Assembly: GCA_020637055.1 (NCBI GenBank)
Contig: JACJWR010000002.1
Coordinates: 248,001-312,000, forward strand
Reading direction: 5' to 3'
Length of the DNA: 64,000 bases
From: Actinomycetota bacterium
GTDB lineage: Bacteria > Actinomycetota > Actinomycetes > S36-B12 > UBA10799
Part shown: positions 42,174 through 51,375 of the stretch, in pieces
Position numbering within the stretch: the stretch's first letter is position 1
Layout of the letters: each line of letters opens with the position of its first letter
The notes under the pieces: model-generated
Seen by the model: the letters and a program-made list of their open reading frames with translations, nothing else
What the model was told of the DNA's origin: nothing
The model's database searches: none
Position numbers and translations under genes: made by a program

Positions 42174-43225
42174 GCGCGGTGCCGGACGAGTCCTCCGCGG
42201 CGGACCGCGATCGGGTTATCGACGCCCGCGCGTCCAAGGACGATCTGGATGTCGAGGGTGCGCTCCGCCCGACCACTCTGAACGACTTCATCGGGCAAGA
42301 GCGGGTGCGGGCACAACTGGGATTGGTGCTGGCCGCGGCCCGTCAGCGCGGATCAGCATCCGATCATGTGCTGCTGAGCGGTCCGCCCGGGTTGGGCAAG
42401 ACCACGCTAGCCATGATCATTGCTGCCGAACTGTCGGTGCCGCTCCGCATCACGAGTGGTCCGGCGATCCAACATGCCGGCGACCTCGCCGCGGTGCTCA
42501 CCAGTCTGGAGCCGGGGGAGGTGCTCTTCCTCGACGAGATCCACCGAATGGCCAGACCGGCAGAGGAGATGCTCTACATGGCCATGGAGGACTTCAGGGT
42601 CGACGTCGTGGTGGGAAAGGGGCCGGGCGCCACCGCGATTCCGCTGGAACTGGCTCCCTTCACGCTCGTCGGTGCCACGACCCGGGCGGGCCTGCTGCCG
42701 GGACCGTTGCGCGATCGCTTCGGTTTCACGGGCCACATGGACTTCTACGAACCTGGCGACCTGCAATTGATCATCTCCAGATCCGCGGAGTTGCTCGGCG
42801 TGCCGATCGACGACGACGCCGCAGCAGAGGTGGCAAGGCGATCCCGAGGTACACCGCGAATCGCAAACCGACTCCTGCGACGAATGCGCGACTACGCAGA
42901 GGTGCACGGCGACGGCCGCGTCACCGTACCGATCGCGCGGGCGGCGCTGGAGCTCTACGACGTCGACGATTTGGGGCTCGACCGTCTGGACAAGGCTGTG
43001 ATGTCGGCTCTGTTGACCCGATTCGGCGGGGGACCGGTGGGACTGAACACCTTGTCGGTCGCGGTCGCCGAGGAGTCGGAGACGGTCGAGACGGTGAGCG
43101 AGCCCTTCCTGGTCCGGCAGGGACTGCTCATCCGCACGCCCCGGGGGCGGGTAGCCACCCAACTTGCCTGGCAGCACTTCGGCGTGGCCCCACCTCCCGG
43201 AGTCCAGCCGACCCTCCTCACCTGA
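42170..43225 (+). CDS. ruvB: Holliday junction DNA helicase motor RuvB
   Basis: This AAA+ ATPase drives branch migration. The 351-residue protein has Walker A GPPGLGKTT, Walker B LFLDEIHRM, sensor 1 GATTRAGLL, the arginine finger in GPLRDRFG, and a C-terminal winged helix (RQGLLIRTPRGRVATQLAW). GTG 42170 overlaps the ruvA stop by four bases. Length and motifs are normal. Confidence 0.97.
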   Translation: MSAVPDESSAADRDRVIDARASKDDLDVEGALRPTTLNDFIGQERVRAQLGLVLAAARQRGSASDHVLLSGPPGLGKTTLAMIIAAELSVPLRITSGPAIQHAGDLAAVLTSLEPGEVLFLDEIHRMARPAEEMLYMAMEDFRVDVVVGKGPGATAIPLELAPFTLVGATTRAGLLPGPLRDRFGFTGHMDFYEPGDLQLIISRSAELLGVPIDDDAAAEVARRSRGTPRIANRLLRRMRDYAEVHGDGRVTVPIARAALELYDVDDLGLDRLDKAVMSALLTRFGGGPVGLNTLSVAVAEESETVETVSEPFLVRQGLLIRTPRGRVATQLAWQHFGVAPPPGVQPTLLT

Positions 43226-43270
43226 GATTGCCCCCGCTAGGATCGTCGCGGTCACCACTTGGAGGTACGT

Positions 43271-43603
43271 GTGCAGGAGTTATTGCCCTTGCTCTTCTTG
43301 GGCGCCGTCTTTCTCGGTTTCTACCTATTCATCATCCGACCCGCCCAGAAGCGCCAGCGCGATGCCGCCGCAGTGGTGGCGCGTCTCGCCGTGGGTCAGG
43401 AAGTGATGACGACCGCCGGGATCTTCGGAACGCTGCGCGCGGTGGACGACGAGACGGTACTGATCGAGGTGGCACCGGGGACTGCCGTGAAATACGCGAA
43501 GGTCGCGATCGCGCGAATCGTCGATGACCCCAACGTGGCACCTGCCTCCGAGTCCGACGCCGATGCCGATCGAGCCGGCGGCGACCGCGACTCCAACGCC
43601 TAG
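43271..43603 (+). CDS. yajC: Preprotein translocase subunit YajC
   Basis: YajC associates with SecDF and YidC at the Sec translocon. The ~110-residue protein has a single N-terminal membrane helix (LLPLLFLGAVFLGFYLFI), the family motif RPAQKRQR, the conserved GQEVMTTAGIFGTL segment and an acidic tail. I choose GTG 43271, five bases after GGAGG, over TTG 43259, which lies upstream of that ribosome-binding site. secD follows five bases downstream. TAGGAT (43238-43243) could be a -10. Confidence 0.93.
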   Translation: MQELLPLLFLGAVFLGFYLFIIRPAQKRQRDAAAVVARLAVGQEVMTTAGIFGTLRAVDDETVLIEVAPGTAVKYAKVAIARIVDDPNVAPASESDADADRAGGDRDSNA

Positions 43604-43608
43604 AGTCG

Positions 43609-45312
43609 ATGGCGCCCCCACGCCGGTACCGGCCCGGCCGAACACTCCTGGTGCTTGCCGTGGTGGTGATCGGGCTGCTCGTCTGGGCCTTCTGGCCCGG
43701 CACCAGCCACACGCCGCGACTCGGTCTCGACCTCCAGGGCGGCACCCAGGTGATCCTGGTCCCGCGTCCGATCGGCGACTCGGGGCCGGTGACTGACGTC
43801 GCGCTGAAGCAATCGGTGGAGATCATCCGCCAGCGCGTCAACGCTTTCGGTGTTGCTGAGGCAGAGGTCACGACGCAGGGCTCCGGCGACGGCGCGGCTA
43901 TCGTGGTGAGCGTTCCGGGGGTGAACCAACAGGAGATCGCCGAGCAGATCAAACAGACGGCCCTGTTGGACTTCCGGGCCGTCGCCACCATCGTCGGGCC
44001 CGAGGCCCTTCCGCCGGAAGCGACCGAACCCAGTGAGTCCCCGTCGCCTGCGGCCCAGTCCCCGTCGCCTGCGGCCGAGTCCCCGTCGCCTGCGGCCGAG
44101 TCCCCGTCGCCTGCGGCCGAGTCCCCGTCGCCTGCGCCATCGCCCACCGCGGCAGAGTCGCTGCTCGGTCCGGTGGAGGGCGACAGCGCCGACGATCCGA
44201 GACTGCTCGAGGCGCTCACAAACCTCGATTGCACGCTGCCGGAGAATTTGCAGGGTGGCCGACCGGACAACCCGGACAAGTGGATCGTCGCCTGCGACTC
44301 TGACGGCACGGCGAAGTTCCTGCTGGAACCGGCGTTCTTGCGGGGCACCAACGTCACCAGCGCGCAGGCGAACCTCTCCCAGCAGGGCGGCGGCTGGCAG
44401 GTGGATCTGGAATTCGACGACGAAGGCGCCACCGCCCTTGCCGAAACCTCCAGTCGACTGGTCGGGCTGCCGTCACCGCAGAACCAGTTCGGAATCGTGC
44501 TCGACGGCCTGGTGCAGTCGGCGCCGGTGTTCCAGCAGGCGATTTTGGGCGGCCAGGCACAGATCTCCGGGAACTTCACCATCGAGACCGCCCAGAGCCT
44601 GGCGAACATCCTTCGCTACGGGGCGCTGCCGGTCACCCTGGACGTGGCCGAGGTGACCACCGTGTCGCCCACACTCGGCAGCGACCAGTTGCGGGCCGGC
44701 GTGCTGGCTGGACTCCTCGGCCTGGCCTTGGTGGGTGGCTACCTGCTGCTCTACTACCGGGCACTTGGCCTGGTCGCCGTGTTCTCACTCGTGCTCGCCG
44801 GTGTCATGACCTATGCGGTCTTCGTCGTGCTCAGTCGCACGATCGGCCTTGCGCTGACCCTTGCCGGGGTCGCCGGTGCCATCGTCGCGATCGGCGTCAC
44901 GGCGGATTCGTTCATCGTCTATTTCGAACGTATCCGGGATGAGATCCGCGAGGGTCGATCCCTGCGGTCGGCGGCGGACACTGGCTGGGCGCGTGCCCGC
45001 AACACCATCTTGGCGGCCGACTTCGTGTCGCTGCTCGCCGCGGTCATCCTCTACTCGGTATCGGTCGGCAATGTCCGGGGCTTCGCCTTCGTCCTGGGCC
45101 TTACCACCGTGATCGACGTGATCGTCGCCTTCATGTTCACCAGGCCGCTGGTATCGGCGTTCGCGCGGACCGCGTGGTTCAACTCCGGCAGCGCCTTGAC
45201 CGGAGTGAGTCCAAAGCGACTCGGTGTGAGTCCAGAGTTGATCCTGGAGCGCGACTCGACGCCGGCGCCGTCGTCGAAGGTCGCCGCAGGGAAGGGGGCT
45301 GATGATGTCTAA
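43609..45312 (+). CDS. secD: Protein translocase subunit SecD
   Basis: With SecF this uses the proton gradient to pull secreted proteins out of the Sec channel. The 567-residue protein has a first membrane helix (LLVLAVVVIGLLVWAFW), the periplasmic P1 domain opening with LGLDLQGGTQV, a Ser/Pro/Ala-rich repeat insert (residues ~144-176) and a C-terminal block of five membrane helices (from AGVLAGLLGLALVGGYLLLYY onward). It overlaps secF; both coding regions are normal apart from the insert. Confidence 0.95.
   Translation: MAPPRRYRPGRTLLVLAVVVIGLLVWAFWPGTSHTPRLGLDLQGGTQVILVPRPIGDSGPVTDVALKQSVEIIRQRVNAFGVAEAEVTTQGSGDGAAIVVSVPGVNQQEIAEQIKQTALLDFRAVATIVGPEALPPEATEPSESPSPAAQSPSPAAESPSPAAESPSPAAESPSPAPSPTAAESLLGPVEGDSADDPRLLEALTNLDCTLPENLQGGRPDNPDKWIVACDSDGTAKFLLEPAFLRGTNVTSAQANLSQQGGGWQVDLEFDDEGATALAETSSRLVGLPSPQNQFGIVLDGLVQSAPVFQQAILGGQAQISGNFTIETAQSLANILRYGALPVTLDVAEVTTVSPTLGSDQLRAGVLAGLLGLALVGGYLLLYYRALGLVAVFSLVLAGVMTYAVFVVLSRTIGLALTLAGVAGAIVAIGVTADSFIVYFERIRDEIREGRSLRSAADTGWARARNTILAADFVSLLAAVILYSVSVGNVRGFAFVLGLTTVIDVIVAFMFTRPLVSAFARTAWFNSGSALTGVSPKRLGVSPELILERDSTPAPSSKVAAGKGADDV
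44038..44136 (+). repeat. 21-bp tandem repeat in secD
   Basis: Four full 21-base units (44038-44058, 44059-44079, 44080-44100, 44101-44121) and one partial unit (44122-44136) encode S-P-S-P-A-A-[QE] repeats in the extracytoplasmic part of SecD. The units are nearly identical at the nucleotide level, pointing to recent expansion. Confidence 0.95.
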
Positions 45313-46441
45313 GGTCGGCAACTTCACCAACCGGCTCTACCGCGGCGAGGTCTCCTACGACATCGTCGGACGCACCAAGATCTGGTACATCGTCTCGGCC
45401 GTGATCCTGGTGCTGGCCGCCGTCGGGCTCTTCGGTCGCGGTCTGAACTTGGGCATCGAGTTCCGCGGCGGCGCAGAGTTCGTCGCGCCCGCCAACACCT
45501 GCACCTCCCAAGATGTGCGCACGGTGGCCGAGGATCAAGGTGCTAGCGCGGTCATCACGCAGGATTTGGGCGACAACCGCGTGCGCCTGCAGACCGAGGC
45601 GCTCACTGCCGAGCAGAGCGCCTCGATGGTCAGCGCCCTGGCCGACGCCTGCGACACGACCGCCGGGGAGATCAAGGTGCAACTGGTCGGCCCGACCTGG
45701 GGCGGCGAGATCACCAAGAAGGCCCTCACCGGACTGGTGGTCTTCCTCATCGCCGTCGTGATCTTCCTCTCGCTGTATTTCGAGTGGCGGATGGCGGTCG
45801 CGGCCATGATCGCGCTGCTCCACGACGTCGTCATCACAGTGGGCATCTACGCCCTGGTGGGTTTCGAGGTGACCCCGGCAACCGTGATCGGTGTGCTGAC
45901 AATCTTGGGCTACTCCCTCTACGACACCGTGGTGGTGTTCGACAAGGTGAAGGAGAACACCCGCGACATCATGGGCCAGAGCCGGATGACCTACAGCGAG
46001 GCCGCGAACCTGGCGCTCAACCAGACTCTGGTCAGATCGATCAACACCTCGATCGTGGCGCTGCTGCCGGTGGCCGCGATCCTCTTCGTCGGCGTCGGCG
46101 TCCTCGGTGCCGGCACGCTGAAGGATCTCGCCCTGGCACTGTTCATCGGTCTCATCGCCGGCACCTATTCGTCGATCTTCGTCGCCACCCCGTTGTTGTG
46201 CCAGCTCAAGGAGCGCCAGCCGCAGATCAAGGCGCTCCACTCCCGCGTGATGGCTCGCAGGTCGAGTGGCAACCGCGGGGCGGATCCCGCGGCGGCGGTT
46301 GCCAGCGCCGGCGCGGCGTCCACGGCGGACGGGGGGTCCGCCACGGCAGGGGCGACAGCGCCGGTGCGCAAGGAGCGTCCGCATCGCCAGACCGGGCCGC
46401 GCAACCAGCCCAAGCGCACACCACGAAGTAAACGGGGCTGA
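45305..46441 (+). CDS. secF: Protein translocase subunit SecF
   Basis: SecF pairs with SecD in proton-driven protein export. The ~378-residue protein has a first helix (IWYIVSAVILVLAAVGLF), the signature GIEFRGGAEF, a periplasmic domain, then five helices (KALTGLVVFLIAVVIFLSLYFEWRMA through ALFIGLIAGTYSSIFVA) and a long Ala/Gly/Arg-rich cytoplasmic tail. Tandem ATGs at 45302 and 45305 overlap the secD stop; 45305 has better spacing from AGGGAAGGGGG. rel follows 51 bases later, without the apt gene commonly found between them. Confidence 0.95.
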   Translation: MSKVGNFTNRLYRGEVSYDIVGRTKIWYIVSAVILVLAAVGLFGRGLNLGIEFRGGAEFVAPANTCTSQDVRTVAEDQGASAVITQDLGDNRVRLQTEALTAEQSASMVSALADACDTTAGEIKVQLVGPTWGGEITKKALTGLVVFLIAVVIFLSLYFEWRMAVAAMIALLHDVVITVGIYALVGFEVTPATVIGVLTILGYSLYDTVVVFDKVKENTRDIMGQSRMTYSEAANLALNQTLVRSINTSIVALLPVAAILFVGVGVLGAGTLKDLALALFIGLIAGTYSSIFVATPLLCQLKERQPQIKALHSRVMARRSSGNRGADPAAAVASAGAASTADGGSATAGATAPVRKERPHRQTGPRNQPKRTPRSKRG

Positions 46442-46492
46442 CTTCAGGCTCTGCCATTACACTTGCAGCACCTGTGAGGCGAGGAGGCGGCG

Positions 46493-48772
46493 ATGACCAA
46501 CGACGCTGTTGCCTCGCACGTGCCCGAGGCCACCAACGCCCCGAGCATCCCCCCGCGCCGACGGCTCTCCCGTTTCGGCAGGCTGGGAGTCGGCCGGCAC
46601 AGCGACCCGATGCTCGAGCCGGTGCGGCGCGGCTTGAAGAAATTCCATCCGAGGTGCGACTGGGACTCGGTGGAGCGAGCCTTCGAAGTCGCCGCCTACT
46701 ACCACCGGGATCAGCGTCGTCGTAGCGGTGATCCCTACATCACCCACCCGGTCGCGGTGGCCACGATCCTGGCCGAACTCGGCATGACCACGTCGACGAT
46801 CGTGGCCGCGCTGCTGCACGACACCGTCGAAGACACCGACTACACCCTGGAAATGCTCAGCGCGGACTTCGGTGAAGAGGTCGCCGCGCTGGTGGACGGC
46901 GTCACCAAACTGGACAAGGTCAAATACGGCTCGTCGAGCGCGGCCGAAACCGTTCGGAAGATGGTCGTGGCCATGGCTCGGGACATTCGGGTCCTGGTTG
47001 TGAAACTCGCCGACCGGCTGCACAACATGCGCACTTTGGCTGCGATGCCGCCGAACAAGCAGGAGAGCAAGGCGCGCGAAACGTTGGAGATCTACGCTCC
47101 GCTGGCCCACCGACTCGGAATGAACACCCTCAAGTGGGAACTCGAGGACCTCGCCTTCGCGACTCTCTACCCCAAGCTCTTCGAAGAGATCTCGGCCATG
47201 GTCACCCAGCGGGCACCCGGCCGCGAGGAGTACCTCGGCCGGGTGATCGGGGCGGTGGAGGAAGACGTCCGCAAGGCCAAGATCCGCGCCACCGTCACCG
47301 GGCGGCCCAAGCACTACTACTCGATCTACCAGAAGATGATCGTTCGAGGCCGGGACTTCGCCGAGATCTACGACCTGGTCGGGGTGCGGATTCTGGTCGA
47401 CTCGGTGCGCGACTGCTATGCGGTACTCGGCATCCTGCACTCGAGGTTCGCACCGGTGCCCGGCCGGTTCAAGGACTACATCGCGATGCCCAAGTTCACG
47501 ATGTACCAGTCCCTGCACACCACCGTCATAGGTCCGGATGGAAAGCCGGTGGAGATGCAGATCCGGACGTTCGACATGCACCGCACGGCGGAGTTCGGGG
47601 TGGCGGCCCATTGGCGCTACAAACAAGACGACGTGGGCGGCAAGCAAGGCCCGGACGATTTCGGCTGGTTGCGCCAGTTGCTCGAGTGGCAACGCGAGGT
47701 CGATGATCCGGATGAGTTCCTGGAGGGGCTGAGCTACGAACTCGGCACCGCCGAGACCTACGTGTTCACCCCACGCGGAGACGTGATCGCGTTGCCCACC
47801 CAGTCCACCCCGGTGGACTTCGCCTACGCCGTGCACACCGAGGTGGGGCATCGGTGTGTGGGTGCCAAGGTCAACGGCAAACTCGTTCCGCTCGAGAGCG
47901 AGCTTGGCAATGGTGATGTGGTCGAGATCTTCACGGCCAAATCGGACAGCGCCGGGCCGAGTCGGGACTGGCTCCGTTTCGTCAAGTCAAGCCGGGCGAA
48001 GAGCAAGATCCGGGCCTGGTATTCCAAGGAGCGGCGCGAAGAGGCGGTGGAGAAGGGCCGCGAGGCGCTCATCCGAGGTCTGCGCCGCAGCGGGATGGGC
48101 GTGGCGCGCACCGTCGACGGCCCGGAGTTGGCCGCGATCGCCTCGGACATGCACTACCAGGACATCTCCGCGCTGTTCCGTGCCATCGGCGACCACCACG
48201 TCTCGGTGGACACCGTCATCGAACGCCTGATCGCGTCTCGCGGGGGCATCGAGGCCGCCCGCGACGACGTTGCGGAGGCGCTCAACCCGGTCAGCCTGCA
48301 ACGCCGCAGCGCAACAGCCTCGGTGAACGGCAACGTCGGCGTGAGCGTCGACGGCAGCGATGATGTCTGGGTCAAGTTGGCCAAGTGCTGCACCCCGGTG
48401 CCGGGCGACGACATCGTCGGCTTCGTCACTCGTGGTCACGGAGTCTCGGTGCACCGCAGCGACTGCGGCAACTTGCCGGAGCTCGAGACCCAGCCGCAGC
48501 GATTCGTGGCGGTGCATTGGGCACCCACCGCGAACACCGCCTTCCTGGTGAACATCTCCGTGGAGGCCCTCGACCGCGCGGGCCTGCTCTCCGACGTGAC
48601 CAGGGCACTGTCCGAGCAGCACGCCAACATCCTGTCGGCGACGGTGTCCACCAGCAAGGATCGGGTCGCCACCTCTCGCTTTACCTTCGAGATGGCCGAC
48701 CCGCAGCATCTCGGGGCGGTCCTCGCAGCGGTGCGGAACATCTCCGGCGTCTACGACGCCTACCGGGTCTGA
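46493..48772 (+). CDS. rel: Bifunctional (p)ppGpp synthetase/hydrolase Rel
   Basis: This long RelA/SpoT homologue controls the stringent response. Domains in order are: HD hydrolase (LLHDTVEDTDY, H109/D110), synthetase (GRPKHYYSIYQKM; RFKDYIAMPKFTMYQSLHT), TGS (~430-490), helical region with conserved Cys (KCCTPVPGDD) and C-terminal ACT (~685-755). The R325-F-K-D328 motif is the RxKD type of bifunctional enzymes, not the ExDD of synthetase-only RelA. GGAGG precedes the ATG and TACACT (46458-46463) is a possible -10. It converges on the DUF349 gene. Confidence 0.96.
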   Translation: MTNDAVASHVPEATNAPSIPPRRRLSRFGRLGVGRHSDPMLEPVRRGLKKFHPRCDWDSVERAFEVAAYYHRDQRRRSGDPYITHPVAVATILAELGMTTSTIVAALLHDTVEDTDYTLEMLSADFGEEVAALVDGVTKLDKVKYGSSSAAETVRKMVVAMARDIRVLVVKLADRLHNMRTLAAMPPNKQESKARETLEIYAPLAHRLGMNTLKWELEDLAFATLYPKLFEEISAMVTQRAPGREEYLGRVIGAVEEDVRKAKIRATVTGRPKHYYSIYQKMIVRGRDFAEIYDLVGVRILVDSVRDCYAVLGILHSRFAPVPGRFKDYIAMPKFTMYQSLHTTVIGPDGKPVEMQIRTFDMHRTAEFGVAAHWRYKQDDVGGKQGPDDFGWLRQLLEWQREVDDPDEFLEGLSYELGTAETYVFTPRGDVIALPTQSTPVDFAYAVHTEVGHRCVGAKVNGKLVPLESELGNGDVVEIFTAKSDSAGPSRDWLRFVKSSRAKSKIRAWYSKERREEAVEKGREALIRGLRRSGMGVARTVDGPELAAIASDMHYQDISALFRAIGDHHVSVDTVIERLIASRGGIEAARDDVAEALNPVSLQRRSATASVNGNVGVSVDGSDDVWVKLAKCCTPVPGDDIVGFVTRGHGVSVHRSDCGNLPELETQPQRFVAVHWAPTANTAFLVNISVEALDRAGLLSDVTRALSEQHANILSATVSTSKDRVATSRFTFEMADPQHLGAVLAAVRNISGVYDAYRV

Positions 48773-48786
48773 CCGACCACGGTCAG
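48769..48786. terminator. Palindrome spanning both stop codons of rel and DUF349 gene
   Basis: CTGACC (48769-48774) pairs with GGTCAG (48781-48786) around GACCAC. The left arm contains the rel TGA and the right arm the DUF349 stop (TCA on the plus strand). No T-run. A short bidirectional terminator is possible. Confidence 0.4.
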
Positions 48787-50174
48787 GCGTATTTCCTCGC
48801 CGCGGCGAGCAACTCCTCCTGCGCCTGCAACTCTGACTCCACCGCTGCGGTGTCGCCGCCTTGGGCTCGTACTTGCTCGAGTTGATCCTTGAGTTTCCGC
48901 ACGGACTGCTCGTAGAGACCCACCATCATCTGGGCCCGGGCACTGCGCTCCGGGTCGGACTTCCGCCACTGCTCCTGTTCAGCCGACTTGATCGCCTCGT
49001 CCACCTTGTGCAGGCGGGCGTCCAGTTTGGGTTTGTCGGCCCGAGGTACGTGTCCGATGGCGGCGTAGCTCGACTGCAGGTGGCGGAACTCCCGCCGGGC
49101 TGCCTTGTGATCCCGCACCGGCAGCAGTGCTTCGGCTTTGGCGATCACCTCGCGCTTGGCTTCCAGGTTGCGTTGCCACTCCTGGTCCCGGCTGTCCAGC
49201 GCGGCCTTGCGAGCGTTGAAGAAGGTGTCCTGCGCCTTGCGGAAGGCATGCCAGAGCTTGTCGTCGTCCGGCTTGCCGGCGAAGCCCGCCTTCTTCCAGC
49301 GATCCATCAACTCCCGGTAGGCCCGGGAGGTGGCGTTCCAGTCCTGCGAGTCGGCCATCGCCTCGGCCTCGGCCACCAACTTCTCCTTCGCGGCCTTGGC
49401 GGCGGCGTGTTGTTTGTCCAGTGCCGAGAAGTGCGTGCGCCGAGCCTTGTCGAAGGACGACCGCGCGGCGCTGATGCGTTGCCATAGTTCCTGTTCGGAC
49501 GCCCGGTCGAATCGCGGGATCGTCTTCCACTCATCGACCAGGGATCGGAACTTCTCAGTGGTCTTGCGCCAATCCGTGGAACTTGCCAGTCCCTCGGCCT
49601 CGGTCACGATCGCTTCACGTCGGGCGGTCGCCGCCTGCCGGGCGGCCTCGCGCTCCTCGACCAAAGTCTCCCGGCGCACGTTGATGAGGATCTCCAACTG
49701 GTGCACCCGGTCGGCAAGTCCGGCGAGGTCCCCGACGAACTTCGGATCCAGCAACGCCGCCCGCACGCGTTCGACGGTGCGTTGCGCCTCGTCCGGGGAG
49801 AGTTTGCCCTCGGCCATCCGCTGGCCGGCGAGATCCACATCGACTACCAGGTCGTCGAAGCGCCGGGCGAACATCCGCAGACCGTCCTCGGCGGAACCGG
49901 CCGCCCATTGCCCGACGAACTGTTCGTTGCCGTCGGGCAGAGTCACGAAGACGTTTCCGTCGGAATCGATCCGGCCGAACTTCTCCGATGGCGACGGACC
50001 GGCTGCTCGCGGGGGACGCAAACCGGGCTCGCCGGGTTTGGAGCGCCCCACCTGCGACGGAAGGGGAGGAAGCGGGGCGGGTGCCTCGGCCGCCGGGGTG
50101 TGCTCGTCGGTGCCGGCGGTCCGCGTCGGCTCCGCAGTGCCTTCCCCGCCTTCGAGGGTCTGTTCGTCCATCAT
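48783..50174 (-). CDS. DUF349 repeat protein
   Basis: The 463-residue protein has a Pro/Ala-rich N-terminal tail (1-60), a short beta segment (FGRIDSDGNVFVTLPDG) and then a long, highly charged helical region with several DUF349 units. Each unit carries a W-K or W-R core (DWRKTTEKFRSLVDEWK, DWNATSRAYRELMDRWKKAG, DHKAARREFRHLQSSY). Function unknown. I start it at ATG 50174 (a second ATG follows directly); the longer frame running to 50855 opposes the cupin and MBL genes and is not coding. Confidence 0.85.
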   Translation of the reverse strand: MMDEQTLEGGEGTAEPTRTAGTDEHTPAAEAPAPLPPLPSQVGRSKPGEPGLRPPRAAGPSPSEKFGRIDSDGNVFVTLPDGNEQFVGQWAAGSAEDGLRMFARRFDDLVVDVDLAGQRMAEGKLSPDEAQRTVERVRAALLDPKFVGDLAGLADRVHQLEILINVRRETLVEEREAARQAATARREAIVTEAEGLASSTDWRKTTEKFRSLVDEWKTIPRFDRASEQELWQRISAARSSFDKARRTHFSALDKQHAAAKAAKEKLVAEAEAMADSQDWNATSRAYRELMDRWKKAGFAGKPDDDKLWHAFRKAQDTFFNARKAALDSRDQEWQRNLEAKREVIAKAEALLPVRDHKAARREFRHLQSSYAAIGHVPRADKPKLDARLHKVDEAIKSAEQEQWRKSDPERSARAQMMVGLYEQSVRKLKDQLEQVRAQGGDTAAVESELQAQEELLAAARKYA

Positions 50175-50204
50175 CCCGCCCTGCTCGGTGACTCGGTCAG
50201 GCAC

Positions 50205-50211
50205 TAGCCTA
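50205..50211. promoter_or_regulatory. Overlapping divergent -10 boxes
   Basis: TAGCCT (50205-50210, plus) and TAGGCT (50211-50206, minus) share five bases between the divergent DUF349 and cupin genes, so a single site could serve RNA polymerase in either direction. No clear -35 on either side. Confidence 0.35.
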
Positions 50212-50246
50212 GGGCGCATATGTACCGGACCGCGGAAGGAGTAGCC

Positions 50247-50669
50247 ATGGAACGCGACGACCTTGGCGAGTTGATCGTGATGTCGGCGGCGGACGTCGAG
50301 GACATGCCGTGGCAACAACTCGGCGACGATCCGGGCGTGGTGCAGAAGTTGCTGTGGCGTTCCGGTTCGGTGCGGCTGGGTCTGATGCGGATCGAACCGG
50401 GCAGTGAGAACCCGGTGCACATCCACGAGTCGGCGCAGCATCACATCCTCGTCACCCAGGGTGAGGCGGAGATGGTGGGAACGCGGATGTCGGCCGGTGC
50501 CTACATCTACGTGCCGCCGGGTGTTCCGCACGGCGTCTCCAGCGTCGGCCCGGATGGCGTCACCTTCTTCTACACCTACCGTCCCGTCACCGGTGCCGAA
50601 CCGGAGGAGCAGCAGGACCGCGGTCGGCATCCGGCGGTGTCGGACGCCCAAGCGGCCGTGGCCTTCTAG
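50247..50669 (+). CDS. Cupin domain protein
   Basis: The 140-residue single-domain cupin has metal-binding motif 1 (NPVHIHESAQHHILVTQGE, with His pair and Glu) and motif 2 (YVPPGVPHGVSS). Function and metal unknown. GGAAGGA lies six bases before ATG 50247; an in-frame ATG at 50220 is possible. It is followed 19 bases later by the MBL-fold hydrolase. Confidence 0.82.
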   Translation: MERDDLGELIVMSAADVEDMPWQQLGDDPGVVQKLLWRSGSVRLGLMRIEPGSENPVHIHESAQHHILVTQGEAEMVGTRMSAGAYIYVPPGVPHGVSSVGPDGVTFFYTYRPVTGAEPEEQQDRGRHPAVSDAQAAVAF

Positions 50670-50688
50670 CCCGCGAAGCGAGGATCGG

Positions 50689-51375
50689 GTGTTCGTCTCC
50701 GGCTTTCCCGCCGGCCCCTGGGGTACCAACTGCTTCGTCGTGGCGGAAGCTCCTGGCTCGGAGTGCCTGATCATCGACCCCGGCATGGATGCGATGGCCC
50801 GGGTCGACGAGATCGTGGCAGACAACCGGCTCAAGGTCGCGGCGGTGGTGCTCACCCACGGCCACCTGGATCACACCTGGTCGGTGTTCGGGGTCTGTGA
50901 GTCCGCCCAGGTCCCCGCCTACATCCACTCCGACGATCGGGTGATGCTCGCCGATCCGGCCGTGGGTTTTTTGCCGGAGATGGTGGCCGCTGTGCGCTCC
51001 ATGACCGGCGGCAGGTTCGAATTCGCCGAGCCGGACGATGTGGAGGAACTCACCGACGGCGGTCGGATCGACATTCTCGGCGTCAGTTTGGGAGTACGTC
51101 ACACGCCTGGTCACACACCGGGATCGGCGGTCTTCACCCACCCGGGTGGCGACGGCATGCCACCGTTGCTGTTCAGCGGCGACCTGCTCTTCGCCGGCAG
51201 CATCGGCCGCACCGACCTGCCCGGGGGCGATTCGATCGCCATGATGCGTTCACTGTCCACCGCGCTCACCTCGCTCACCGATGACACGGTGGTGTTGCCC
51301 GGACACGGCCCGCAGACCACGATGGCTCAGGAGCGTGCCACGAACCCGTTCCTCACCGGCCAGGCGTCGCTGTGA
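50689..51375 (+). CDS. MBL-fold metallo-hydrolase (glyoxalase II-like)
   Basis: The 228-residue protein has the metallo-beta-lactamase motif T-H-G-H-L-D-H (H57, H59, D61, H62), a second His in HTPGHTPGSAVF, a bridging Asp in LLFSGDLLFAGSIGRTD and a final His in LPGHGPQT. Hydroxyacylglutathione hydrolase-like proteins sit next to hisS in mycobacteria too. Actinobacteria use mycothiol rather than glutathione, so a mycothiol thioester substrate is possible but not shown. GTG 50689 follows GCGAGGA; the longer upstream frame is a shadow. Confidence 0.87.
   Translation: MFVSGFPAGPWGTNCFVVAEAPGSECLIIDPGMDAMARVDEIVADNRLKVAAVVLTHGHLDHTWSVFGVCESAQVPAYIHSDDRVMLADPAVGFLPEMVAAVRSMTGGRFEFAEPDDVEELTDGGRIDILGVSLGVRHTPGHTPGSAVFTHPGGDGMPPLLFSGDLLFAGSIGRTDLPGGDSIAMMRSLSTALTSLTDDTVVLPGHGPQTTMAQERATNPFLTGQASL

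Noticed and set aside
44038..44136. CRISPR-like repeats
   Set aside because: Units are directly adjacent without spacers and encode in-frame peptide repeats in SecD.
50175..50855. N-terminal extension of the DUF349 gene to 50855
   Set aside because: The added sequence lies antisense to the cupin and MBL genes; ATG 50174 is the natural start.
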